Shown here piece after piece: positions 33,186-44,624 of a DNA stretch of 45,501 bases. The notes beneath the pieces are model-generated. The model did no database searches, was not told the origin of the DNA, and saw only the letters and a list, made by a program, of their open reading frames with translations. The DNA lies in assembly GCF_013415125.1 (NCBI RefSeq), contig NZ_JACCDE010000037.1, forward strand, positions 1-45,501, read 5' to 3'. Position 1 is the first letter of the stretch, and every line of letters starts with the position of its first letter. The DNA is from Vreelandella glaciei. GTDB taxonomy: Bacteria; Pseudomonadota; Gammaproteobacteria; Pseudomonadales; Halomonadaceae. The translations under genes were made by a program, and so were the position numbers.

Positions 33186-34328
33186 GTTGATTGAAGTTAT
33201 GCCGGAACCCATGGCGAGTAATATGTTTGTCGACTTGAATGCCTTCAGTCTCGATATACGCAGCAAGATTTGTATCCTTTGCTATTTTTAAAACCAGCTT
33301 ACTAAACTGACTCAAACTCATTGGGGTGCCTCGGGATAGCCCCTTATTTGAGATAAACAAAAATCCGTGTTTTTGTTGCTCTGCTAATAACCGGCGCTCA
33401 TTAATAACGTAGTTGTATAGCGCTTGCGACAATTCATAAGAGATTGGAATACCGCGCTCCTGTGTCTTAGCATTTTGCTCAATTAAACGCCACTTATCCT
33501 CAGGGTCGTCATGTCGACGAACAACAGAAACAAGCTGCTCAGAAAAACGAATATCCTGAACTTTTAACTGAAGGACTTCCCCTGAACGCATTCCTGTTTC
33601 GAATAGCACTTGAAACATTAAGTAATTTCTATGGCGTACCAAAGATGTGAATGGATTGTCAGAGCATTCCGGTTCTGCCAAGCGCATGACCTCAATAAAT
33701 ACTTCAGGCGGTGACGCTTTTTTGTCTGGATCAAATTGTGAGGTTTTAGAGCCTTGACGTCTTGGTCCCTGCTTAAGCAGTACCTCCTTCATGTTATCCG
33801 CTGAGTCAAGATAGCAAGCAAAATTTGCTCGTTTTCGAAGTGAAGTTTCAACTACAAAGCACAAAAACTCTATTGTAATCCTTAGACGATAACTCTGCTG
33901 CTTAACGCTTACAGTAGGGTCAGGGAGTACTCTGGTAGGTTGTGATGCTTGTAGCTCTATGACGTTGCCACGATTTTTTTGTTAGGCTTCGTCTAGCTGC
34001 AACAGTCTTTAGTTTGCAATGACGTGCCAGCGATTGCACCTCCGCAATATCTAAGAACAGAGGGCGCTGTATTTTACTTCTCTCCCCATTCTCAGCTGCT
34101 TCCGCAATCTTCAAAATTTTTTTCAAAAAACGGTAGTGGCTGTGCGCTATCCCAGATTTTAAAATGAGCAAGCGCATTGACAGCACTGCGCATCGTTTCT
34201 TGCGTCGATAACCGATAGAAAGTAGTCAGATATAAGGTTGTCCAAAAGTCAGGAACACCATTCTCATTTAAAAGTAATGAGAATCGCTCACCATTCTGAA
34301 AAATTAAACTTCCTCTCTTCAGCTTCAT
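33186..34328 (-). pseudogene. Tyrosine recombinase (island integrase), frameshifted and IS-interrupted
   Basis: Minus-strand frames join into one site-specific recombinase. The N-terminal part (MKLKRGSLIFQNGERFSLLL, WTTLYLTTFYRLS) shifts frame at the homopolymer near 34115-34130. The middle (EIQ-like AEVQSLARHCKLKTVAA) shifts again at the T-run at 33974-33980. The catalytic domain is then open: FETGMRSGEVLQLKVQDIRF carries the first Arg, and HITRHGFRHNFNQ the HxxR box. The IS1182 element follows, so the final Tyr-containing segment is missing. Upstream in-frame codons could extend the start to 34400 (TTG). Both frameshifts are in homopolymers, so sequencing error cannot be excluded for them, but the IS interruption is independent. 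It sits at the island edge next to ssb. Confidence 0.8.
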
Positions 34329-34408
34329 ACCCACCCACCATAAATCAATTTTTTCTGATTGTATGAAGGTGGCAATAATAAAACCAGTTTTTTTTTTCAA
34401 AATAAATA

Positions 34409-34430
34409 TAAAAACCCTGATATATCAGGG
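34409..34430 (-). terminator. Rho-independent terminator of ssb
   Basis: CCCTGA-TATA-TCAGGG (34415-34430) forms a perfect 6-bp stem. On the minus strand it is followed by TTTTTATATTT. It lies about 40 bp downstream of the ssb stop, and because the other flank is also T/A-rich it may act in both directions, insulating ssb from the island. Confidence 0.75.
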
Positions 34431-34471
34431 CTTTATAGCATCATATATACAATACTTTAATATTGAGAAAG

Positions 34472-35101
34472 TTAAAACGGTATCTCATCGTCAAAGTCGT
34501 CGAAATTACCCGGGTCAGGCGCACCGTAGCTGCTGTTCTGCTGGTTGGGCGGTGGTGCTTGGTTGCCCTGCTGGGGCGCTGGCTGTGCGGGGCGAGGCTG
34601 CTGTGGGCTCTGCCCGTCTGGGTAGTTTCCGCCCTGAGGTGCGCCACCCTGCTGTGGATAACCGCCACCTTGGCTATTGGGGGCCGGCGCGTTTTGGGGC
34701 GCATTCTGAGGAGCGTTCTGGGGATAGCTGTTTTGTCCAGCGCCAGCGCCTTGGAAATCACCGCTGCGACCATCAAGCATCTGCATATCGTTGGCGACAA
34801 TCTCTGTCGAATAGCGATCCTGACCGTTCTGATCTTGCCATTTGCGGGTTTGCAGACGCCCTTCAATATAGACTTTGGAGCCTTTTTTCAGGTACTGCTG
34901 GGCAATTTCGGCGGTTTTATTGAACATCACCACGCGGTGCCATTCGGTACGCTCCTGGCGCTGACCGCTCTGGCGATCCATCCAGGTATCGGTGGTCGCC
35001 AGGTTCAAGTTAGCCACGGCGGTACCGCTGGGAGTGAAACGCACCTCTGGATCCTGCCCGAGGTTGCCAATCAAAATGACCTTGTTAATGCCGCGAGCCA
35101 T
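34472..35101 (-). CDS. ssb: Single-stranded DNA-binding protein
   Basis: A 209-residue SSB. The OB-fold occupies residues 1-112 (MARGINKVILIGNLGQDPEV, EWHRVVMFNKTAEIAQQYLKKG, EGRLQTRKWQDQNGQDRY). A long Gln/Pro/Gly/Asn-rich linker follows, and the acidic tip DDFDDEIPF recruits repair and replication proteins. It binds single-stranded DNA as a tetramer in replication, recombination and repair. It is downstream of the YajR-like gene (73 bp) in the usual gammaproteobacterial ssb-uvrA neighbourhood. The island integrase lies just past its terminator. Confidence 0.97.
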   Translation of the reverse strand: MARGINKVILIGNLGQDPEVRFTPSGTAVANLNLATTDTWMDRQSGQRQERTEWHRVVMFNKTAEIAQQYLKKGSKVYIEGRLQTRKWQDQNGQDRYSTEIVANDMQMLDGRSGDFQGAGAGQNSYPQNAPQNAPQNAPAPNSQGGGYPQQGGAPQGGNYPDGQSPQQPRPAQPAPQQGNQAPPPNQQNSSYGAPDPGNFDDFDDEIPF

Positions 35102-35174
35102 AAGGCGCTCCTTTAATAGCTGTCATGTAGAGTTTATTGCCAACCGCCGTCACGCTTTTATCGGCCGGGCTGGA

Positions 35175-36554
35175 TTAAGATTTGGGTGGCGCCATCAGCC
35201 GAGTTAACGCTGCCTGGTCAAGCTGCTGACGATTCACCTTTAAATAGACCAAACGCTCTTCCGGCACCACCATGACGTCTTCTACGCCGACCACATCGGC
35301 TAAATGTTCCATCAACAGGTCGAGCGCGTCTGCCTGGGTTTCGTGCAGCGCCACCACTTCGCTGGAGAGCGGTGGTGGTGAAGGCATCCGCCACATGGCG
35401 ATCCACCAGCATAGCGCAAGCCCAGCACAGCCAATAAAGACCGCGTTGAGGCCGCCATAATGCGCCAGTAAACCGCCTAGTGTACCGCCTAAAAAAGCAC
35501 CTAAAAATTGACTAGTGGAATACACGCCCATGGCAGTCCCTTTCGCGCCCGCCGGGGCCAGCTTACTGAGCATGGAAGGTAGCGTCGCTTCCAGCAAGTT
35601 AAAGCCCGTGAAGAACACAAACAGCCAGACAAATAGCCAATAACCTGGCGATAATGGCAACCCTAACCCCGCTAAGCTAACCACAATAGCGCCGATCGCC
35701 CCCAGGCACATCAAACGCATGCGCTGTTGCTTCTCGGCCACCATAATCAGCGGCACCATCGCCACAAACGATAACGCCATAATGCCAAGATACGCCAGCC
35801 CGTGATACTCAATCGCCACGCCAGCATTTAGCAAGCGAAACGGTACCGCCACAAATATCGCCATCAGCACTAGATGCAGAGCAAAAATCGATAAATCCAG
35901 CCGCCATAGATCGGGGCGGGTGATCACGCTTTTAAACTGCTGGCGATCCATGCCTACATCACGGTGACGCCGCCGCCGTGGCGCGGCAGGCACCCAGCGC
36001 CATAACACCAGCAGCCCCACCAGCGTCAGTAGCGCGGTAAACCAGAACACGCCAGCCAGCCCCGCCCAGGCGGCAAGCCATGGCCCCAACACCATGGCGA
36101 TGGCAAACGACACCCCAATCGAAAGCCCAATGGTGGCCATCGCGGCGGTGCGAATTTCTTCACGGGTTTGATCCGCCAGCAGCGCCATAATCGCCGCGGC
36201 CACGGCGCCGCCGCCCTGCAACGCTCGCCCGGCGATTACACCGGCAATGCTATCGGAGAGCGCCGCGACCACACTGCCGAGTGCAAAAATGACCAGCCCC
36301 ATAGCGATAACTCGCTTGCGGCCAATGCGATCAGAGAGTAAGCCAAACGGGATTTGCAGCGTCGCCTGGGTCAACCCATAGATGCCCAGTGCGACGCCCA
36401 CCAACAGAGGCGTCGCCCCCGCCAGCGTATCAGCGTAGAGCGCCAGCACGGGCAGCACCATAAATAGGCCCAGCATGCGCGATGCATAGAGCCCGGCCAA
36501 ACCGCTGATCGCGCGACGTTCAGAGGCCAGCAACAGTGCGGAAACCTTGCGCAT
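35175..36554 (-). CDS. MFS transporter with C-terminal ferredoxin-like domain (YajR-like)
   Basis: A 459-residue major facilitator. Twelve helices span about residues 15-390, with the MFS motif GLLSDRIGRKRVIAMG after helix 2. After residue about 400 there is a small soluble domain (VVGVEDVMVVPEERLVYLKVNRQQLD) resembling the ferredoxin-like domain at the end of YajR. The transported compound is unknown; drug or metabolite efflux is possible. It diverges from uvrA, with which it shares a 203-bp control region, and lies upstream of ssb. Confidence 0.85.
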   Translation of the reverse strand: MRKVSALLLASERRAISGLAGLYASRMLGLFMVLPVLALYADTLAGATPLLVGVALGIYGLTQATLQIPFGLLSDRIGRKRVIAMGLVIFALGSVVAALSDSIAGVIAGRALQGGGAVAAAIMALLADQTREEIRTAAMATIGLSIGVSFAIAMVLGPWLAAWAGLAGVFWFTALLTLVGLLVLWRWVPAAPRRRRHRDVGMDRQQFKSVITRPDLWRLDLSIFALHLVLMAIFVAVPFRLLNAGVAIEYHGLAYLGIMALSFVAMVPLIMVAEKQQRMRLMCLGAIGAIVVSLAGLGLPLSPGYWLFVWLFVFFTGFNLLEATLPSMLSKLAPAGAKGTAMGVYSTSQFLGAFLGGTLGGLLAHYGGLNAVFIGCAGLALCWWIAMWRMPSPPPLSSEVVALHETQADALDLLMEHLADVVGVEDVMVVPEERLVYLKVNRQQLDQAALTRLMAPPKS

Positions 36555-36697
36555 AATGCCCTTGTGTGTGATGAAAAATAACTATCTGGTGGATAAGCAT
36601 GTGGTGAGTAACGTAACGACTTGCGATAAACCCCTATTCTAGCGGTTTGGGCGGTCGCTGGAAACGTCGCGAGTTGACGCAGGTTATTAAAGCGGTT

Positions 36698-36727
36698 TTG
36701 CCGGGAGGGGTCAGACAAACGTATAAT
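36698..36727 (+). promoter_or_regulatory. Sigma70-type promoter of uvrA
   Basis: A perfect -10 TATAAT (36722-36727) is preceded, 18 bp upstream, by TTGCCG (36698-36703) as a -35. The start codon is 31 bp downstream, allowing a very short leader. No CTGT-N8-ACAG-type LexA box was seen in 36555-36757, so SOS control, if any, is not evident. Confidence 0.65.
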
Positions 36728-36757
36728 CACGCTTTTGCCGCGCGATTCGAGGTGTTG

Positions 36758-39604
<2,847 letters not shown>

Positions 39605-39627
39605 CCTTTAGGTCTTTTTTCGAAGGT

Positions 39628-39645
39628 GGGGCGCGCACGCGCCCC
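39628..39645. terminator. GC-rich hairpin downstream of uvrA
   Basis: GGGGCGCG-CA-CGCGCCCC is a perfect inverted repeat 24 bp past the uvrA stop. There is no T-run on either side, so it may be a rho-aided or pausing site, not a classical terminator. Confidence 0.4.
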
Positions 39646-39764
39646 TAACTAAAGGAGCCCGCTACCTCACGCATTGAACAACGCAGTACGCAGCCCTATT
39701 GTGTATTGTGACGAGCAGCTAATAGTTAGTTATATTAAGTAAACCTCTCTTAGAGGGATAGGCC

Positions 39765-40508
39765 ATGAACGAAGAAAAAAGCTGTATTATCAAGCACTTC
39801 AGTCACTATTGCTCGTTGACGAAGGAGGAGAAAACATTGCTCCTCTCGCTTGAAGAGAGTCCAAGCAATATAAAATCCGGCACGATCCTATGGGAAATGG
39901 GCGATGCGGCCAATGAGTTCTGCACGCTCAAGAGCGGCTGGGCCTTCTCCTATCGCCACTTAGAAAATGGTGATCGGCAAATTCTGGAAGTGTTTTTACC
40001 GGGTGACATTATTGGTCTGCGCGAGTTTGCGTTCTCCGAGCGCCTTGAGAATGTGCGCATGATTGATGACGGTGTGGTTTGTCACTTCCCGCACAAACGT
40101 ATGCTGGATATTTTCCGCCAGTCGCTTCCCCTTACATCAGTAATGTTTGCTATTGGTAGTCGCCAACAGGCGCTGATGACAGAGCGGCTGGTCACCTTGG
40201 CAAGACGCAGTGCCCGCCAGAAAATGGCGCATTTTCTCTACGAGATGTATTTGCGGCTACGCCAAACTAATCCCGATATTAGCAATCAGTTTCGCCTGCC
40301 TCTCTCTCAAGAACAGTTGGCCGATGTACTTGGTCTTAGCCCCGTTCACGTGAGCCGAACGTTTACCGCACTTAGTGAAAGCGAGTTGGTATTCCGTGAT
40401 CGTCACCACCTCACCATTCCAGACTTGGCGGCGTTATGCGCCGAAGGCCAATTTGATGACTGCTATCTCACCGACAACGTCCGCCCCCTATTAGGTGATA
40501 CTGCATAA
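39765..40508 (+). CDS. Crp/Fnr-family transcriptional regulator
   Basis: A 247-residue Crp/Fnr-type regulator. The cyclic-nucleotide-binding-like beta-roll covers residues 20-140 (ILWEMGDAANEFCTLKSGWAF, LEVFLPGDIIGLREFAF). A helix-turn-helix at residues 180-230 contains LPLSQEQLADVLGLSPVHVSRTFTALSES, split between helices. Cysteines at 7, 16 and 52 do not match the FNR [4Fe-4S] spacing, so oxygen sensing by cluster is not supported. GAGGGA precedes the ATG. The gene stands alone between uvrA and the convergent nrdJ genes. Confidence 0.9.
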   Translation: MNEEKSCIIKHFSHYCSLTKEEKTLLLSLEESPSNIKSGTILWEMGDAANEFCTLKSGWAFSYRHLENGDRQILEVFLPGDIIGLREFAFSERLENVRMIDDGVVCHFPHKRMLDIFRQSLPLTSVMFAIGSRQQALMTERLVTLARRSARQKMAHFLYEMYLRLRQTNPDISNQFRLPLSQEQLADVLGLSPVHVSRTFTALSESELVFRDRHHLTIPDLAALCAEGQFDDCYLTDNVRPLLGDTA

Positions 40509-40524
40509 ATTAGGCGATCAGCAC

Positions 40525-40553
40525 AAAAAAACCGCGTGCTATAAAGCACGCGG
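40525..40553 (-). terminator. Terminator of the nrdJ operon
   Basis: CCGCGTGCT-ATAA-AGCACGCGG (40532-40553) forms a 9-bp stem. On the minus strand it is followed by seven T residues, a good rho-independent terminator for nrdJb. On the plus strand the tail TAGTGTTGTT is weaker but may also end the Crp/Fnr transcript. Confidence 0.85.
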
Positions 40554-40592
40554 TAGTGTTGTTACGCCGTCAGTCGCTGAGGCGACAGCACA

Positions 40593-41378
40593 TTAACCGC
40601 ATTTGGACCAGCCACACCCCGCATAGCAGGTTGGGCAACCATCCATCATGATGAGCTCGCCGCGGCACTCAGGGCAGCTACCCACTATGGCCGGGGCGCT
40701 GCCTTCAGGCTTTTTTCCCTCAGTAGCCTTTTCACCGATCGGCTCTACCGCACCCGCTTCAACGGGCGCATCGCCCGCCTCCTCATCCGGCTGCCAAGCA
40801 TGGCCATGGGTCATGCGGTGGGCATAGCGCTCAACCAGCTGTTCAGCCGGGACTTGATTGCCATCCCGATCCAGGAAACCGCGACGATAAAGAATCTGCT
40901 GTATCGACCAAGCAATCGCAGCGACCTCTGAATCGTGAAACATCGGCTTTTTCCAGCGGTTCATACCGCAGCGCACCAGGCCTTTATCCCAAGCTACTTT
41001 GCGTAGATCCGCCACCGCCTGGGTGACGTAACCACCGCGGGCTGCCAGCGAGAGGCTGCGCATGGTGGCGGTGATCCACTGGTGCTCACTGGAGAGCTGG
41101 CCCGACGGGAAAAAGAACTCTACCGGGCGCTCAATCACCACGCGTTTACCGCCAATCACGCCTTCCACCGGCATAAACGACACCAGCAGATAGACTTTCT
41201 TGCGACCTTCCGCGCCCACGTACGAAATCTTCTCTGATACGGCTTCTAGAGTGCCTTCCGGGCGTGACGGAATCCGCACCGTCAGCGGGCTTTCATCCTG
41301 TAGCTCAGGAACGGGCGCGGCCTGCTCCTGCTGCTTGATCCGGTAACCAACGATTTTTGAGGTAATTTCTACAGCCAT
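40593..41378 (-). CDS. nrdJb: Class II ribonucleotide reductase, small partner (NrdJb, TSCPD-type)
   Basis: A 261-residue protein (start 41378, GGAG upstream) matching the separate C-terminal component of split B12-dependent ribonucleotide reductases. Core patterns are RPVEFFFPSGQLSSEHQW, SLAARGGYVTQAVADLRKVAWDKG and a TSCPD-like region. The C-terminus CPECRGELIMMDGCPTCYAGCGWSKCG, given here as CPECRG plus CPTC plus CGW, is cysteine-rich and presumably re-reduces the active site. A charged, low-complexity linker separates the two. It lies 75 bp downstream of nrdJa. Confidence 0.88.
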   Translation of the reverse strand: MAVEITSKIVGYRIKQQEQAAPVPELQDESPLTVRIPSRPEGTLEAVSEKISYVGAEGRKKVYLLVSFMPVEGVIGGKRVVIERPVEFFFPSGQLSSEHQWITATMRSLSLAARGGYVTQAVADLRKVAWDKGLVRCGMNRWKKPMFHDSEVAAIAWSIQQILYRRGFLDRDGNQVPAEQLVERYAHRMTHGHAWQPDEEAGDAPVEAGAVEPIGEKATEGKKPEGSAPAIVGSCPECRGELIMMDGCPTCYAGCGWSKCG

Positions 41379-41453
41379 GGTGTTCTCCACTTAGCAAAGG
41401 TAATCGGGCGGTTCTTTACATGGACGCTGCTAGCAAGGGCGCAGCCCCCGCCG

Positions 41454-43565
41454 CTACCATTTGCCGTAGGTGCCCTCTTTTAAGCCATCAAATAGGTTGG
41501 CAGCGTTATGTTCTTCGCCGTCGTAAACCACCTTTTCATCCCCGGTCAGTTCGAGGGTTTCGCCATTTTCCAGCTCAAATACGTAAGTCGTGTTTTTAAG
41601 ATCATCCTCACGCACCAGCACGCCCTGGAAGGCTTCTGGGTTAAAACGGAAGGTTGTGCAGCCTTTTAAGCGGCTTTCATAGGCCTGCAAATAGAGGTTT
41701 TGGAACTGCTCAAACGGGAACTCAGTAGGCACATTAACCGTTTTCGAGATCGCTGAATCCACCCAGTGCTGGGCGGCGGCCTGAACGGCGACGTGCTGCT
41801 CGGGTGAGATCGCATCGGCGGTCACAAAGTAGTCAGGCAGGTCGCTATCCACAGCGTCGTCGGCGATAAAGTGACGGTAGGCGGCGAGCTCAAAGGAGAC
41901 GACTTCGACCTGCTCTTTGGTCTTCTTACCCGATTGGATAATATTGCGGAAATAGCGGTGCGAGAAGGAAGGCTCGATACCGTTGGAGGCGTTGTTACCC
42001 ATCGACAGGCTGATCGTGCCGGTCGGCGCGATCGAACTGTGGTGAGTAAAGCGTGCGCCATACTCGGCCAGCTGTGCGACCAGTTCGGGCTCAAGCTCGG
42101 CCACTTGGGCCATGTACTGGCTGTAACGGGCATGCAGAATACGACCCGGCACTTGATCGCCCACTTCATAGCCATCTTTGGCCAGTTGTGGGCGCTCACG
42201 CAACATTTTGGGGGTAATGGTGTGCTCCTGCTCAAGCACTGGCGCCATGCCTTTCTCTTTAGAGAGCTCCAGTGCCTGCTTCCAGCCCTCAATCGCCAGG
42301 TGGCGGCTCACCTCATCGGTGAACACCAGTGACTGCTTCGAGCCATAAGGGATTTTGAGCATAGTAAGCGTCGACCCCAGGCCCAAAAAGCCCATGCCGT
42401 GGCGGCGCTTGGCTTCGATTTCACGCTGCTGCTGGGGCAGCGGAAGGCCAGCAATTTCCACCACGTTGTCGAGCATGCGGGTAAAGATGGCGACGACCTT
42501 GCGGTAACGCTCCCAGTCAAAGCGCGGTTCTGCGCCGAAGGGATCGATCACGAACTTGGTCAGGTTGACAGAACCCAGCAGGCAGGCACCCTCTGGCGGC
42601 AGCGGCTGCTCGCCACAGGGGTTGGTGGCGCGAATATCCTCGCAGAACCAGTTATTGTTCATGCGGTTGACTTGGTCGATCAGGATGAAACCTGGCTCGG
42701 CGTAGTCATAGGTGGAGGACATGATGGTGTCCCATAATTCGCGCGCTTTGATCACTTCCACAATACGGCAGGCGACACGGCCTTCGGCATCCACCGTGTA
42801 GCCCTCTTCCACTACCGGCCAGTCACGATAGAGCAGGTCTTCCGCTTTAACGTCCTCTTTCTCACCGGGATGCAACGGGAAAGCGAGCGGCCAATCGGTA
42901 TTGTTTTTGACCGCTTCCATAAACTCATCAGTGATCAGCAACGACAGATTAAACTGACGCAAGCGCCCTGCTTCGCGTTTCGCCTGGATAAATTCGCGCA
43001 CATCCGGGTGGCCTACATCGAAGGTACCCATCTGGGCGCCACGGCGGCCACCGGCAGAAGCCACGGTGAAACACATCTTGTCGTAGATATCCATAAACGC
43101 CAGCGGACCATTGGTGCCTGCGCCAGCACCAAACACAAACGCGCCTTTGTAGCGCAGTGTCGAGAAGTCGTAGCCGATACCCGCCCCTGACTTTAGCGTC
43201 ATGCCCGCATCCACGACGGAATCGAGAATATCGCGCATGGAGTCGCGAATAGTGCGTGAAACGGTGCAGTTGATCAGGCTTACCGCGGGCTTGTAAGCCT
43301 CTGCGCCCGCATTAGAAAGGATGCGACCGGCAGGGATAGCACCATGTTCCAGCGCCCAGCGGAATTTCGGCAACCACTCTTCTGCCTTGTCTCCTTCCAC
43401 CGCTGCAAGGGCGCGTGCAACACGCTCAAATGTAGCACCGACATCTTGGTCGACGGGCTGGCTATGACGATCCTTGAGGCGGTACTTGGCATCCCAGATC
43501 TCCCGCGAGGGGGCCTGCATCGGGACGTCATTAGAGGTCTTGATAGCCTTAGCAGCGGTGCTCAT
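41454..43565 (-). CDS. nrdJa: Adenosylcobalamin-dependent ribonucleotide reductase, catalytic subunit (NrdJa)
   Basis: A 703-residue class II ribonucleotide reductase, converting ribonucleotides to deoxyribonucleotides with coenzyme B12 independent of oxygen. Features are SLINCTVSRTI with an active-site Cys, GAGIGYDFS, RRGAQMGTFDVGHPDV, NPCGEQPLPPEGACLLGSVNL with the thiyl-radical Cys, and the substrate loop PTGTISLSMGNNASNGIEPSF. The end GCTTFRFNPEAFQGVL lacks the C-terminal Cys pair, which NrdJb supplies. AAGGAG lies upstream of the ATG at 43565; the longer frame (43583) begins within the ribosome site. The upstream region has two weak NrdR-box-like elements. Confidence 0.95.
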   Translation of the reverse strand: MSTAAKAIKTSNDVPMQAPSREIWDAKYRLKDRHSQPVDQDVGATFERVARALAAVEGDKAEEWLPKFRWALEHGAIPAGRILSNAGAEAYKPAVSLINCTVSRTIRDSMRDILDSVVDAGMTLKSGAGIGYDFSTLRYKGAFVFGAGAGTNGPLAFMDIYDKMCFTVASAGGRRGAQMGTFDVGHPDVREFIQAKREAGRLRQFNLSLLITDEFMEAVKNNTDWPLAFPLHPGEKEDVKAEDLLYRDWPVVEEGYTVDAEGRVACRIVEVIKARELWDTIMSSTYDYAEPGFILIDQVNRMNNNWFCEDIRATNPCGEQPLPPEGACLLGSVNLTKFVIDPFGAEPRFDWERYRKVVAIFTRMLDNVVEIAGLPLPQQQREIEAKRRHGMGFLGLGSTLTMLKIPYGSKQSLVFTDEVSRHLAIEGWKQALELSKEKGMAPVLEQEHTITPKMLRERPQLAKDGYEVGDQVPGRILHARYSQYMAQVAELEPELVAQLAEYGARFTHHSSIAPTGTISLSMGNNASNGIEPSFSHRYFRNIIQSGKKTKEQVEVVSFELAAYRHFIADDAVDSDLPDYFVTADAISPEQHVAVQAAAQHWVDSAISKTVNVPTEFPFEQFQNLYLQAYESRLKGCTTFRFNPEAFQGVLVREDDLKNTTYVFELENGETLELTGDEKVVYDGEEHNAANLFDGLKEGTYGKW

Positions 43566-43685
43566 GTCGCAAAACTCCTTCACAACGGGGTGAATATAGC
43601 GCTCAAATGGGCGATTATACGTGGCATCGGAGTGAAGTATAGACTTGACTTTCCACCATATGAGGCACTTTTTTAACTATTCTCT

Positions 43686-43741
43686 ACCATATATAGAAAA
43701 ATCAGCGCGTTACTCTTTTGACAATATCAAACACGCTATAG
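43686..43741. promoter_or_regulatory. Possible NrdR boxes upstream of nrdJa
   Basis: ACCATATATAGA (43686-43697) and ACACGCTATAG (43731-43741) each resemble half of the NrdR consensus (ACAC-A/T-TATAT). Their centres are about 45 bp apart, more than the usual spacing of roughly 31 bp. They lie in the interval shared with the divergent gene at 43781. This is suggestive only; no cobalamin riboswitch was recognised in the 215-bp leader. Confidence 0.25.
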
Positions 43742-43780
43742 ACTGTTTTTTCCGGTTACTCGTCTAGGGATTTTGGTTAC

Positions 43781-44401
43781 ATGGCTCACATCATCACGGC
43801 GACGGTCGCCCTGCGTTTCCACTCGTCAACGCTAATCGCTATGTTAGCCCCTATGTTCGTTATGGCGGCAATGGTCATCTCATTGATGGTCGCAACATCC
43901 ATGGCTAGCGCAGCAACATTTAATACCGACGACGTGGCCACCCACGAACACTGGCAGTCGATGACACTGTCATTGGGGGGTGAACGACACTACCGGGCGA
44001 TAGAAACTCACAGCTATTCTGATGCCACCCTAAGCCTGAACGCCACCGCAGGCGTTTGTGATTTACCCTGGCTGGAGATGCGCGTGACGCTTGAGCAGCA
44101 GCAAGGTGAGAGCCGTGCGGTGAACTTAGTACCCGCCAGGCTACGCATTGATGAGCAGCCCGTGATTGATACCATGGCGGAATTTATTACCGAACGCGGC
44201 GACGACGGTTTTTATGCCCACTTTTACTTAAGCGACTTGGCGGCGCTGATGGACGACATGCGCCAGGGCGAGCAGTTGTTTCTCGGTTTTGACCAGGAAC
44301 AGCGCGAGCCTTGGTATATGACCTTTAGCCTGCAAGGCGCCGACGCGGCAATTAACCGGATGCTGGCTGAATGTAAAGGCGCCGAATATACTACGCACTA
44401 A
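43781..44401 (+). CDS. Hypothetical exported or membrane-anchored protein
   Basis: A 206-residue protein I do not recognise. Residues about 15-45 form one long hydrophobic segment ending in ATSMASAATF, compatible with a long signal peptide cleaved after ASA or with a membrane anchor. The mature part is acidic with two cysteines (CDLPW and ECKGAEY) that could pair in the periplasm, and beta-rich patterns with LEMRVTLEQQQGE and FYAHFYLSDLAAL. It diverges from nrdJa. An internal Met (about codon 25) could start a shorter signal peptide. Function unknown. Confidence 0.7.
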   Translation: MAHIITATVALRFHSSTLIAMLAPMFVMAAMVISLMVATSMASAATFNTDDVATHEHWQSMTLSLGGERHYRAIETHSYSDATLSLNATAGVCDLPWLEMRVTLEQQQGESRAVNLVPARLRIDEQPVIDTMAEFITERGDDGFYAHFYLSDLAALMDDMRQGEQLFLGFDQEQREPWYMTFSLQGADAAINRMLAECKGAEYTTH

Positions 44402-44624
44402 TATTCTCTATCTGGCAGCACATCATCTTTCAGTAACGGGGTAAATATATGTCTTAAGAGGTAAAGAGAAACCCGCAGCCCCAAAATATTGAGCATTGCA
44501 AATCAAGCCTAGGGAAGAAACTCAGGAAAAAAAGGAGTCCTCGGCTAATAATCTAATCTCTCGACAAGTTTTCTAGATAACGCTTCAATGAAAGCCTTTA
44601 CTTGCATGATAGCAATGGCCTCTT

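Noticed and set aside
34463..35116. Open frame of 217 codons on the plus strand opposite ssb
   Set aside because: It is the antisense of ssb, whose own protein is unmistakable; the frame is open because of the GC-rich repetitive linker.
36555..36757. SOS (LexA) box upstream of uvrA
   Set aside because: No CTGT-N8-ACAG or close variant was seen, only a sigma70-type promoter.
43566..43780. Cobalamin riboswitch before nrdJa
   Set aside because: The B12-box and core helices were not found in the short 215-bp leader, although B12-dependent enzymes are sometimes controlled this way.
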